From: Arabidopsis thaliana
Taxonomy: Eukaryota; Streptophyta; Magnoliopsida; Brassicales; Brassicaceae
Reading direction: 5' to 3'
DNA: 64,000 nucleotides
Assembly: GCF_000001735.4 (NCBI RefSeq)
Contig: NC_003076.8
Coordinates: forward strand, 21,579,835-21,643,834
Shown here: positions 1 through 12,290 of the stretch, piece by piece
How positions within the stretch are numbered: position 1 is the first letter of the stretch
Layout of the letters: each line of letters opens with the position of its first letter
Position numbers and translations under genes: made by a program
Notes under the pieces: model-generated
What the model saw: the letters and a program-made list of their open reading frames with translations, nothing else
Told to the model about the DNA's origin: nothing
Databases searched by the model: none

Positions 1-2970
1 AATTTTAAAATACATTAATGGATTCATTTTTTATTAGTATTTATTATAAATTTTAACTATGTCAAACTATGACAAATTATCAATATAAGAACAAAAACTC
101 AATATATCAAATTCAAACATTCATACAAAAACAACAAAAAAAATTACCCTGGATGAAAACGTATCGATCCAAAAAACCAGAACAACTCACAAATACGATA
201 GAACAAAATAGAAGAAGAAGGAATTTCACACCTCATTCGATTCGAGTCTAAAAGAAATAAACTACATCGTCTCCTCATTTCTCATAACTCTATGACCTAT
301 TAAATGTTAGTCAAATATAAATTTACTTCATATGTTGTTTGTGGATGGGGCTACTCACTCATATATAGTCATGTAGTGAAGAAACCTTATCATCTTCTAA
401 AATATCACGTTTTCCATCTTGTTAAAAACCGCAAATACTCATATGTTGCATAAGAGTGTAAGCGGTTAAGTGAATATACTCAATTCGTATATAACGCTTT
501 TCCAACTGAAAGCAGCAGAAACATTCATTGGACCACCTTAAATGTTGTCAACAATGTTGTTAACCAATCAAAACATCTACAGTTCAACAAGTTTTATTAT
601 TTGATTCGAGCTTTTACTTTGTGGGGTTTAAATTAATATTTTAATGACCCAGGTTTAATAAAATATAAAATACTCCTATATACATGCATGTATGGGGGCA
701 CTCGTATAATATGTGTAATCATTCGATACGTTACAAATAAATATATGTTTATTTAGGCCTAAGAATGTTAGTTGAATTGATCTACCAACAGCTGCAACCA
801 TGTTTCAAATCGGTTCAATATTTCTTTTCTTTCTCTTATAACTTTCTTATTAACTACAAAAATATTCCTTAATAGCAGTTCTTTTACGAGTAATCTATCT
901 TCTTTTCTTGTGTAATATCAAATTTATTGTTCAACCAAAAAGAATAATTTGTACAAGAGTTTTAATTTTAATTAAAGTGGAAAGAGAAATGGATAGTGAT
1001 TGCTATTATGAAAAATCTTTCTAGGAGGCAACATGTCACATCTTTGTTGTTGTTGATATAATCAAATAATAGAAAAGGTAATCACATCTTTGTCCTTTTG
1101 TACCAGAATTTTAGACATTAGTTTAGCTATGCAAACCAATTTCGTTCTTTTAGCTCCAAACTAAAGACACATTTTCATTGATGCATTCTTCGATATCGAA
1201 TTGATTTGTTTATCAAAAGTTTATGAAAATCATTTATATTGCTATATTGTATTTAAGCTTCGAGTAAAGAGATATTTTACCAACTAGGCTTCCTATTAAA
1301 AAAATTCCAAATCTATCACATAATACACAGTTTCTATGCAATGAGGATGATGCGATATACATCACATGACTCGCCTCACACGATGTCTTTCGCCGTAGAC
1401 TACAGATTTCTTCCGTTTAATCTTTTATCCAATTATGAATTATCTGGTAGGGTACTTTATATTTTGAAAATCTCTTTCGTGAGAATATGATAGTAATTGT
1501 ATACTTTCTTACAAAATTTATTGAGAAGCGTACTTTATATATGATGTTTCTCACTCGAATTAAATACGTTAGTTTAATGGGTCGATTCAGATTTATAATA
1601 GATTTAAATATTTCGAAGAAAACGCAAATCAGGGATTTTGGTTGTATCATGTGTGAGAGATTGAATTTCTCCAGAAGCACTCATTAAATCGCGTGTGTAA
1701 GGAGTTGCCATACAGCGTCGTATGTAATGTCTTAGTCACTGTTCTAGAATTAAAACATATGTCAAATGTAGAATTAAAAAACAGGGGTTAAAATGTTAAA
1801 TTATTCGGAGAAGTGGAATTATTATATTAAAAACATTGTGTGATTTTGGGATAAAATCTGAATCATGTTTTTTATTGTGCCAAAAAATTTCTGTTTCAAC
1901 CTCTTCGTGGAGATGAAAGAAAAGTCAATCGGGAATGAGACTTCTTGTATAACGAATGAAAATATGAACATGTTGATTAATGAATTAATTAACATACGTA
2001 CTATATTAAGTGGGAATATTAGGTATAGGCCTTCGATTTTCCGTTTTGTTTGGTTTTTTCGATTTTAATAATATTTCTCTAAATTAAAATAAATTTTAGT
2101 TTGGTTTATTTAAAATATTAATAAAATAATATAAATAACTATCTAATTAATATATTAAAAAGTATTTTCTATATATATTGATATAAATATTATTCCCATG
2201 TTTTATATTGGGTGACGTTATCTTTTAAGTAAAGTTGTAAGATATCTAACTTATTCCTACATTATAATAACTATCAAAATAAAATAACTAATTGTAGTGA
2301 CAATGATGACTATCAAAATATGTATGTGTTTTGGCTCAAACATAGCGTTTAATAACAAACACAATGGACAATTTTAATAAATTTGATCGATTAGATTTTG
2401 TTTCATTTTCATGCACTAGATTAAGGTTCGAATTAGATTCATTTTAGTGTATATAGTGAAACTAATTTGTTACTATATGGAAAAAAAAATAAGTTTATTT
2501 TTGGTTCAAGAATTTTTATTCGGTACGGTTTGGTGTGTATGTCCAACCCTGAAAAAAAAACTTGAAAAACTAATAACCTAATAACAACTAATTTTCTTAG
2601 AAATACAAATTGGACTTGAATACAAAAATGGAAAGAACAACAACAAATCAATAACTAAAACATCGTTGAACTTGCATCTGCCAAATAAAAATCAATAAAT
2701 CCCATTATTCTAAAAAGATAGTAGGTTTAGAAAAATTGAATAAATGGAAAAAAAAAATTGTTAGGATCTACGAATGAGAACAAAGTTAGCCTTCAAAATA
2801 CTTACAAATCCCAATAAAAGACTTCATCTCCATGTGTATTTGAGTGTCAACGACAAGTCTACACAAAGGGTAAGAGGTCAACAAGACCACACAACACTTC
2901 TTACTATTAGTTTTGCAAAGGCCGTTCGTTGGACATTTCCTTCTCTCTCCTCCCCTCTTCTTCTTCTTGT
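1..2970. other. Intergenic region upstream of TRY
   Basis: This AT-rich stretch has only short ORFs without codon structure or recognisable motifs. A block at about 2018-2555 is bounded by pyrimidine-rich, TCGGTTTTGG-like sequence at one end and by CGGTACGGTTTGG at the other, a style seen in degraded hAT-type MITEs. I could not confirm matching terminal inverted repeats. The last few hundred bases are the proximal promoter of TRY. Confidence 0.5.
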
Positions 2971-2976
2971 TCGCTC

Positions 2977-2982
2977 TATAAA
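2977..2982 (+). promoter_or_regulatory. TATA box of TRY
   Basis: TATAAA lies about 100 bases before the TRY start codon, after a pyrimidine-rich CT stretch and before a CT-rich leader. This is the usual layout of an Arabidopsis core promoter. Transcription would begin near 3005-3015. Confidence 0.6.
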
Positions 2983-3078
2983 CTCTCATCTCTCACGTCT
3001 TTTTTTCCTTACATTCTCCAAACTCAAAATTTCATCACATTAATTTCTCTCTATTTTTCTTTTCTTACTTCAATAGTA

Positions 3079-4126
3079 ATGGATAACACTGACCGTCGTC
3101 GCCGTCGTAAGCAACACAAAATCGCCCTCCATGACTCTGAAGGTACCTCTCTATTCTCTATATATTTTCTATTTCCTAAATCCAATTTTATTAAACATCT
3201 TGAAAATAAATTTAGTTCCTAGCTAGGATCATATTCTCTTTGTATATATTCGTTAAAACGAGGGATACGTTTAATTACTTCTAAATTAGTTACACCTCGT
3301 GCTGACTAAAAGACTTATCAAGATTAGTTTCTAGTTTTAACAAAAATTAATATCTTTTTAAAAAGTTTATATTTGTCTTTTTTTGTTAGTTTAATATTGT
3401 TTTGAGTTTAATTGGTTTAATATTGTTATTTGCAGAAGTGAGCAGTATCGAATGGGAGTTTATCAACATGACTGAACAAGAAGAAGATCTCATCTTTCGA
3501 ATGTACAGACTTGTCGGTGATAGGTAACAATTTCTTCTTCTTCTACTTTTTCTAAGATTATCCCAGCATAAAATAAATTTTATATTTTAGACATGTCTAG
3601 CTAAAACAATTTAATATGCAGGTATATACAATTTTACATACGTTAATTTAAGCATATGTACTTTATAACATATGTACAGTGTACCATGTTGTAGGGGAAG
3701 CACATGGTGTCCACTAATTTTCTAAAAAAAGACATTTAATTAAAGCTATCACGTTCATTAAATTATATATGTACACACATATATATAGAGATAAAAATAA
3801 GAACCTAATTTACTATTCTTATCAGTACGTACTCATGTATATAAATGCTTGGCTGGCTCAAAAATGGAAATTTTTGAACTGACAAATTATATTTTATTAT
3901 GAAAATATAAATGCTAATGCTTGGGATAAAAATGTTTTTTTTTTTCTTTTGAATTAGGTGGGATTTGATAGCAGGAAGAGTTCCTGGAAGACAACCAGAG
4001 GAGATAGAGAGATATTGGATAATGAGAAACAGTGAAGGCTTTGCTGATAAACGACGCCAGCTTCACTCATCTTCCCACAAACATACCAAGCCTCACCGTC
4101 CTCGCTTTTCTATCTATCCTTCCTAG
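3079..4126 (+). CDS. TRY: TRIPTYCHON, R3-type single-repeat MYB repressor
   Basis: Three exons, 3079-3142, 3436-3523 and 3958-4126, give 106 residues, the length known for TRY (AT5G53200 from memory). The protein has a basic N-terminus with five consecutive arginines, then one R3 MYB repeat at about residues 27-80. The bHLH-binding signature D-L-x2-R-x3-L-x6-L-x3-R is visible as DLIFRMYRLVGDRWDLIAGR. There is no activation domain. The histidine- and lysine-rich tail ending FSIYPS separates TRY from its shorter paralogs CPC and ETC. Family knowledge: TRY moves between epidermal cells and competes with GL1/WER for GL3/EGL3, suppressing trichome fate and promoting root hair fate. Intron 2 (434 bases) carries a cluster of GTAC cores. 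Intron phases and both splice sites are clean. The next gene, SPCH, is transcribed towards it. Confidence 0.97.
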
Positions 4127-6771
4127 TGTTTTTGTTTTTAAGCCAACGAAAAAAGAAAATAAAAAAATTATAATAGATGTATAGTAGTGGTTCTTGTTAG
4201 TTTGAAGAATTCATCATCTATTGTTTTCTTTTTGTTGTTATTTCATTTATAATTTTTATAGTATAGGTTTCATTTGGTAATCAACTTTAATCCATGCGGT
4301 TAGGTTTTTTTATTTTCTCGTCTACGACTTTTATATCCACAACTAGATTTTAATCCGCGGTATATCGCGGTATAATTTACTTTTTAAAGTTAATATATAT
4401 TAAAACTTGCAAATTTTATTTTTATAAAATATTTTTATTTTACAGTTTATAATTGTTATTAAGTAACGCTATACAACGAATCCATGAGACAATTGTTAAA
4501 AAACTGAAGTTTTAACCCTTACTAAAACAGCATATTAATAATATTTTAAAAATTTATAAATATTGATTCAAATACATCCACCATATAACTCAATTCCAAA
4601 ATAAAATCTGTTCTGTAATTTCTTTACCCATCCCGTGATTTATTTTTAAAGTAGTAATTTTAAAAATTTGAGAATTATTTATTACATATAAAAGTTTTAC
4701 AAATTGTATCATTCTCTAATACATTTATATTTTATAGTTTAATTTTATATATAGTAACATTTTATATTTTATATTCTCTAATATATTTTATATTCTCTAA
4801 TACATCAGTAATTAGAAAGTAAAAAAAATTGTGTATTAGATTTAGTCCTTTGAAAGAACTTATCAAGAGGAAACTGATCATTTGTGCAAAAATGGTTGGG
4901 TAATATTTTAACTAATGACAATAATTTTAAATAGTAAAAAAAAAAAAAGAAATACTCCATTAGTTATAGTTGACTAGTATATTTTGAAGAAACTACTTAA
5001 AAAAATTATTACAGAATTAATGACATAATGTATCTATACTTTAAAAAAAATGTAACTAAAATAAAAACCCCGATCCAATTCTAACCAAAAGTTATGAACA
5101 CTTATTTTCACAATCACTTAAATATTAGGTGTTACATGCTTGCACTAGCTATATATATGTAGGACTATGAAGTATGAAGTATGAACTTAATTTTTCTATA
5201 AACGTTTTAAGAAATAAAGAATCTATATATAGTATTGCCTTTCATACAAAAAATTATCAGTTTGAAAACTTTCTACCAACACGATAAAAAGTACTATATG
5301 AGATCATCCTAAACGTCTATTTAAAAAACGTGATTCTCATTGGTAAACGACTAATGAACGGACGGTTTGCGTCTAAAACTAACTTTTCATGGACAGGATT
5401 TAACGGATAGAATTTTCCATTATATGATTTTCATGATTACGAACCAAACGATTCAATTCTTCAGCTATATGTCGTTTCACATAAACTCACAAATCACAAT
5501 CTTAGTTAAAGCTTTTAGGCCCAATAGTGTCCCAATTATTTTAGCCCATTATTTAACAAGGTACGACAGATTATCAACGTCACTCGACCAATACAAGTAA
5601 AGGTAAAACTATGGGCCGATAAAAAATGCCCAATTTCAGTTTTTACAGCCCAGTTGTAAGTTCACCAGTAGTGGATACACTGCGTTAGGACTATCCATTT
5701 CAGAGAATGTATTGATAATTCGGATATCTACAAAGTGACGGAAAAAAAAAAAAAATCGGATATCTACAAACTACAATTTGAATAGCTAGGGATATTCACC
5801 ACCATCAGTTTTGGGGTTTGGTTGATCTCTAAACCAGCCACACGAAGTTTCACAGTCAAAAGTTTTAAACCCAACAATATGTTGATGTTGAACATGGATG
5901 ATTCGATGTTGCATCTAAATGTTGAGATTGGATGCAACATCTACAAAAAAATATGAGCATGGCTATAATTTTATTATAAGCTTAGTTTGTGTAAAATCCG
6001 AATTTATTGTGGTTTAAGTTGCATATTCCAAATTAGTTTGTGCACAGACTTGCCTTGCATAGTTGCATAACAACAATTAAACATTTTCTCACATCCCAAA
6101 CATGATGTAAAATATGATTCTACTGATAAAATGTGAAACGAGACATTTAAATTAGTTCTTACACAAATATATATATATATACAATATAAATGTGTATATA
6201 TTTACATAATTCTTTTTTTGAGACAAAATAATCCATACTTTCACCCAAAAAGAACATCTTTTAAGAGTTTATAAAAGGTACAATCATTTTAGTTTTTTTT
6301 TTTTTTTAACATCCACTCTTTTGATTTTCAGAACATTTGCTGCGGCATGTAGAATCATTCTTTCTATTTACAAAAAAATATATCCCTTAACATTTTGTGT
6401 TGCAAGAAGAATATTATTCATGAGATCACTCATACACTATTGTTCATTCATATGCAATTACAGCTACAATGCTTGATGTAATGACAGAAATAAAATTACA
6501 TGGTAGGAGTACGTCTAAATTCTAAAATTTAAAAGAAAGTAAACATGACGATGGCTGTTATGAAGCTGATAATCTTTAAAACTCACTTATACCTATATTA
6601 GTTATAATTAATCAATATTTGATTAAAACTTTAGATAACAATTTTATTTTTTTAAACTCCATATCTTTGCAGAAAACTGAAAAGATAATTAAAGGGATAC
6701 TAAGGAGAGAAAGTGAGTACGTACTGCTCTCTCGTTAAGGTTTATACGAAGCTATATTAAATCCTTCTTTA
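4127..6771. other. Intergenic region between the converging TRY and SPCH genes
   Basis: There is no supported gene. The first 200 bases are the TRY 3' untranslated region. From 4343 onwards the sequence is very AT-rich and begins with a Helitron-like terminus. At 5905-5915 and 5931-5941 there is an 11-base perfect inverted repeat. The 77-codon ORF at 5367-5600 has no recognisable features. The region just above 6772 on the SPCH side is the SPCH 3' end. Confidence 0.5.
4343..5030 (-). mobile_element. Probable non-autonomous Helitron remnant, 3' end at 4343
   Basis: Read on the minus strand, the sequence ends with a GC stem (CCGCG at 4366-4370 against CGCGG at 4355-4359 with a short AT loop), about eight AT-rich bases, then CTAG at 4343-4346 followed by T. 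A hairpin just before CTRR and a T at the target is the standard Helitron 3' terminus. The interior is AT-rich and non-coding, as in Arabidopsis ATREP elements. I could not find a convincing TC-type 5' end, so the far boundary at about 5030 is a guess. Confidence 0.55.
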
Positions 6772-9107
6772 CTAGCAGAATGTTTGCTGAATTTGTTGAG
6801 CCAGTTCTTCTGCACTTAGTTGGCACTCAATTCCAATCTATCAAAAGAAAAAAAGATAGAGAAGTATACATTGATAATTGTTCTTTAACAAAAAAAAAAA
6901 AGATGATATGAAAAAAAATATAATTTATACAAAAATAAGTGTTTTCAATTAATTTCATTCTGAGTAGCTCTATATTTCTCGAGGCACTAAACTCCCAACG
7001 AAAAAGAAACAAATTTAACTATTATTAAAAAAAAAAAAGATCTGTTCTCGTCTCAACATAATCACCTATTCTAAGGAACTTAATTACCAAATATCTATAC
7101 TTGCGAGACATAGTTAATAGTATCCCTACTTGATCTCTGATCTTGTTTTTTTCGATAATCAAATCATCAATACTAAAACATCCATTGTAGAAATTCTTCA
7201 TTGAACAAATTTAAGTACTTATCAAAAATAGAAACTAAGTCTTGACACTTATAAACTTCAGCAGCTTGATCTATTTGAATAATTTCCAAATATATAGAAT
7301 AATTCCTTTCGAATTTAAAATTGAAGATTTTGGGGGCTCTTCAATGTTCACGTATAATTTATATAATATTTAAACACGTGTTCTTTCACACCGTTTTTTT
7401 TAAGAAAGTCAAATGTATAAATTAGAGAAGAGTTTTAGTAAAAGTAGTATAAAACAACGAACAGTTTAGTTTTGTATGTTTGTGAGGAATCTGACATACA
7501 CATACCCTACGTTTTATATAATGATATATATATCTATCTATATATATATAATGTAGATTAGAATCATACATTAAATTTCATATATATCGAAAGTGTGTAT
7601 GAGTTTATGTGAATCTCAATGAATTATTACTTATTACACTACCCTACCCATTTCTTCCCCCACCATATATCCTATGTAAGAAAATAAATGTATGAATTAC
7701 ACTTATGAATAGAGACAAAAAAAACAAGTCAGTGAAAATTAATTAGGATGATTATTCGTACGTACCTTGATGGTGAAAGAATTAAGCATGGTTTCGTCGA
7801 CGGTGTTAATATTAACCTGAAGAATCTCAAGAGCCAAATCTTCAAGAGCAGCAATTATCTTCATAACTTGTCCCGGGATCTTATGCGACACCGTTTTGAG
7901 CAGCACGTTAGCTCCTGAAAACTTCACTTCCACATCAGCCAAAGCCGATTTTGAGTTAGCAACAAGCTCATTGATCACACTACTCTCATGGTTACTACTA
8001 ACTGAAGGAGATGAAGAAGATGAAGCAGGAGAGTATGGAGGTGGATCTCCTAAGCTGCTGCAACTGGCCAATGAGCTGTAAGAGCGAAGCGGAGGCTGTG
8101 GGATGAGTGGTAGTTGCGGTGGAATGGCCCGGTATGGGCTTGTTGGCTGAGGTGTTCGAGGACTTATGGGAGGGAGAAGTAGGTGGTGGTGAATCTGGTG
8201 GTGGTTGATGCGCGGGCTAAGAGGCGGTTTTCTTGGGCTTAGAACAGGCGGTGAAGGACGAGGGCTCGGGACAACTCTCGGGCTTAGGACTTCGGCGTAG
8301 GTTTTACGTTGTTTCTTGGCTTCCAAAGATTGGAGAACTTGTTGTAACTCGCTTATGTACTCCACAACTCCTCCTATGATCGATGCTTGGTCCCCCTTTT
8401 TTTAATAGGTTGGTTTAAGAGGAAATAAAGAAAATATAAGTCAATATGAACATTCTATATATCTCATTGTGACATGAAAGAAAGAAAAGAAAAAGAGATG
8501 ATTAGTGGGACCAAAATGTCATTATAATTGTCATTATTCCTAAAAAAACATAGATATGCATGATACTTTTGATGTTACTAAGAAATGATATATGAATATG
8601 ATAGTTAGGTATACCAAAAAGATTAGTTGAACGAATAGTATTAATTAGTCGGGCACTACCAGAAACTCACATACTGACTAGTAAAATCTATGGATGTATT
8701 GAATATACCCGTTTGACGTAGAAACAAGGCATAAGAGAACGCAAAACGGTTAAGTGCTCGTTCATTTGCTTTCTCCGGTTACGTTCCACGGTTACATGAG
8801 ACATCTTTTGTTGCCCATCTTGCTTATTATCTTCTTCTGCTTCTCCGTCTCCGTCTTCTTCTTCTTCGTCCTCTTCTTTCCTGGTTTCTAGTCTTTGCTT
8901 TTTCCTCTTAGGAGATGAGTTTTCATAATCTTGATCCTTAACTAACTCCTTGGAACTTGTGGTTCCATCTTTAGGTGTAGATGCAGCTGTCGGAGATATC
9001 TCTCCGGCACCTTCAAGACTCTCTAAGATGGCAAATAGATCATCTCCGGCTAGTGAAGTGTCGACAAATTCACACTCTTCAAGAAAATCCGGTATTATCT
9101 CCTGCAT
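6772..9107 (-). CDS. SPCH: SPEECHLESS, bHLH factor initiating the stomatal lineage
   Basis: Three exons on the minus strand, 8709-9107, 7766-8395 and 6772-6837, give 364 residues, the known SPCH length (AT5G53210 from memory). The N-terminal half is acidic with a KRKK nuclear signal near residue 68. The bHLH starts near residue 102, with H-V-T-V-E-R-N-R-R carrying the DNA-contact His and Glu. Intron 1 (313 bases) splits helix/loop after VKR. A proline-rich segment after about residue 170 has many S-P sites (LSPR, PSPRPSP, LSPRKPPLSP). This is the MAPK target domain specific to SPCH. The C-terminal ACT-like SMF region ends QQIQQTFC. Intron 2 is 928 bases. Family knowledge: SPCH dimerises with ICE1/SCRM to drive asymmetric entry divisions and is destabilised by YODA-MPK3/6 phosphorylation. 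No oddities in the frame. Confidence 0.97.
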
Positions 9108-11979
9108 CGTGATTAGAGATATATCCTTCTCTCTCTCTCTTCCTCGTTCGTTGTTTTGTCTTATGGTTGGATTTTTTTTTTAAACAGCAAAATAAAAGAA
9201 AGATTTAGGGAAAGAAAGAGACGCCAAAAGACATATCAAGTTGAGAAAGAGAAATAAAGAGAGTGAATGCCAAAAGGAGTAAATATGAGGGACTCGCATT
9301 CATCGAGGACTAAACTATCGCTATCAAATTTCAATTTTTATTATTATATTTTGATAGGGTTATTTATTATGCGGTTTGTGCCGTTGGATGAAATTTGGGG
9401 GAGGATCTAGGTTTTTCGTGTCTCATTTATGTTTTAGATATAAATATGCATCTACATATATATATATGGTACGTCTTATTGTATACTTTATATTACAGAG
9501 ATAAAGGTTGCATATTGCAAAGGGAAAGATACATAAATTCCTTAGGAAAAGATTTTTATGGGGGTAAAATTTTGAATAATCACAAGCTCGGTATAATTGT
9601 TTTTTGTACACACAAACATGTAATACACATAAACACGGACATGTACGTTCTTTGTATTTAATTTACGTATATGTTCGGGTTGCGAATATGGTCCGACCAA
9701 TCCCGGTTTCCAAGTATATATATATACAAAAAAACAAACAAAAAAAAAACATTTGAAATTAGTGAGTTCACATTTATTTTAGCGCCTCAATCGTGAGACA
9801 ATCAATTGAATGATGTGTTGTACATTCACATTATAGATCATTCATTATTCAAAAAATAAAAAGATACATATTTAGAGACTTTTTATGATTGATAGACCAA
9901 TTTCAGACATGTTATCGCCAGTCGATTTAAAAATACAGATTTTCACTTAAAGCATATACTTTGGCCTTTGTTTATGTCATGGTGTAATCTAACCAACATT
10001 TAAGCCCAAAAAGAAGAACAAAATTCGATTCCACAATTCTGAAAGAAAATCCGTTCCTTCTTCTTTCCCGAGCCATACATACAATTTAATTAATTCAATT
10101 TAGTAATGTTAGTTCAGTTCAACTGGATCCCTAACATATTTCATAAACACCTGATGAGATGGCATAAGAATTCAATTTCTTATAAAACCAACCCAAAATA
10201 GAATATGAATTTAGCAATATTAGTAAGCATTATTAATAAGATGGGATATAATGTGTATATATATATATATATATCACCTCTTTTGTAAGTTAATCTTTAT
10301 ATTGATACAGGGAGCAAACGAATTTGTTTTCAAGAAAACAAAAGACAAGGGATAGATCTAAGGCAATAAATAGTTGATGTCATACTAGACGTGCCTCATT
10401 TTGTCTCATCAAAATCAAATTGCATCTTGAGGAGCCACCCTTCATTTGAACTTTCCCTTTCAAAAGTTTTTGAAATATTTGTACATAAATATAAATATTG
10501 CTTGACATTTTCTTTTTTGATAATCCATTCAAATGTTTTAGAAAATAAACGAAAATTTAAGAAGATGGAGCCAAGACAAACCAGGTAGTCGTTAGGTTTG
10601 AAGTTAATGAGTTGGCTGTCAGATATTATTTACCTGACCATGTCTTTTTAGTAACGGGTCTCTTCTCCTTTATGCTTTGTTTCTAGCCCAAATTAATGAA
10701 ACATCAGCAATTAGAAAAAACTATGTTTTTCTTAATGCAATGCTTATATAATGATGAAAATTACTTTTAATTACATGTTCTTATGTGACACATTCCAAAC
10801 TGATCTTCTTCTTTTTTGTCAAACACCAAACTGATCTTAAAACAAAATAGATTTTAAGAATCCCAATTCAATTTTCGATTTTAACCAACCCGGACAAACT
10901 TATTACACTGTACAAAATAAACAAGATATTTGTCAGTGATTTTGATTTAGCGGACATAGTAATGTAACTAAAGTTTAATTATTCATGCATGCAGGATATT
11001 AATTTGATATGACTCGGATCCAAGGTATTATTCAATTTCATATATATACGGATATATAGATACCCTTTTATGGAGACTATGACATGTTTTCAATTTTCGT
11101 ACAGTTTTGTCTTGCTCTATTTATTTCGCAAATCAAAATCTACATTTCTATAACACTGTTGCCCGTTACATTACTACAACAACAAAAAAGAGATTGACAT
11201 AAATTCATTTTATTTATATGACATAACAAAACGTTGATTATATTCTTCCTGCAGTCTCGATTAAGAAGTCGTGTCATGAGTTGGTTCCGATGATTACTAA
11301 TCAAAAACAAACAAACAAAAACTCGACAGACTAAAAGAATGAATATATGACTACTCTGAAATTTATTGCCTTTTTATAATAACAATAATAATTGACTTTT
11401 GAAGCAATTATTCAGAGAAAAAAACTGAGAATGAGAAAGTTGCAAGTTGCGCAGAAATCAAAATCTGCAAGTTGAGCAGAAAGATCAGTACTTCGGAAAC
11501 AAATATAATAAAGATGGTGGGCGGCTTTCAATGACCGGACACGCCTTCTCCGTGCCCGAGATTCTACAATTCTTCATTCATCCACATGCATCATGTATAT
11601 GTATGTGAAATCATGGATGCATGTATGATGGAGTATAAGCATATATATACACAACATCTCCTTATCGCAGTGATGATCTTGTTTCGGTTTTGGTTTTGTA
11701 AAACGTTTATAGGATATACTTTCAAATTTATTTTTAAATTATAGTTGGATATTTTAGTTGGGGATTCTAGATGGTCACGGTGGTGAAGTTATGAACTATT
11801 AGCATGTACTGATGTACATATATCCGATTATCGTGAGACCACGACATGCTTTTGACAGATGAATCTCTTTTTAAACGTAGCACCAACTCAAGCTCGGTTC
11901 CTAAGATTTAAATCCTGTGTAGATCTCAATATGGCTTCCAAAATTACTCGCACTCGATTTTTGGATCACACAATTTATA

Positions 11980-12290
11980 GTACTTCCTTCTATTTTGATT
12001 CATAGTTGTTTTTTCTAGGAACATATAGATTAAGAAATAACATAAATTATACTTCTTTTGTTTTGATGTATAAGATGCTTTAGATAAAAATGGAGATCAA
12101 GAAATGACATAAATTTTAGATTTTTGTTACATTAAAAACTATATAATATATAAGTAAAAGTAATTTAATCAATAATAAAATACTTTGCACAATACAAATG
12201 ATCATAACACATCAAGTTAAATAAAGTTTTACATTATTTTTTATTTGTTGATTTCTAAAACATTTTATAAAATGGAATAATTTAAGCTCT
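11980..12290. mobile_element. MITE-like element
   Basis: The left side contains TATAAGATGCTTTAGATAAA at 12070-12089. The right side, at about 12253-12279 on the opposite strand, reads TTTTATAAAATGTTTTAGAAA. These form imperfect terminal inverted repeats around an AT-rich, non-coding core. Pairs of the TATAAGATGTTTTAG type flank many short plant DNA transposons. The exact ends and the target duplication could not be fixed. Confidence 0.35.

Noticed and set aside
1417..1687. Overlapping 60-90-codon ORFs on both strands
   Set aside because: Composition is that of AT-rich DNA, rich in Ile, Phe, Lys and Asn, with no motif, splice context or promoter.
2786..3222. ORFs overlapping the TRY promoter and exon 1 in other frames
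   Set aside because: They are shadows of the promoter CT tract and of TRY, whose frame is fixed by splice phases and the MYB domain.
7896..8081. Plus-strand ORF inside SPCH exon 2
   Set aside because: Antisense shadow of the SPCH proline/serine-rich segment.
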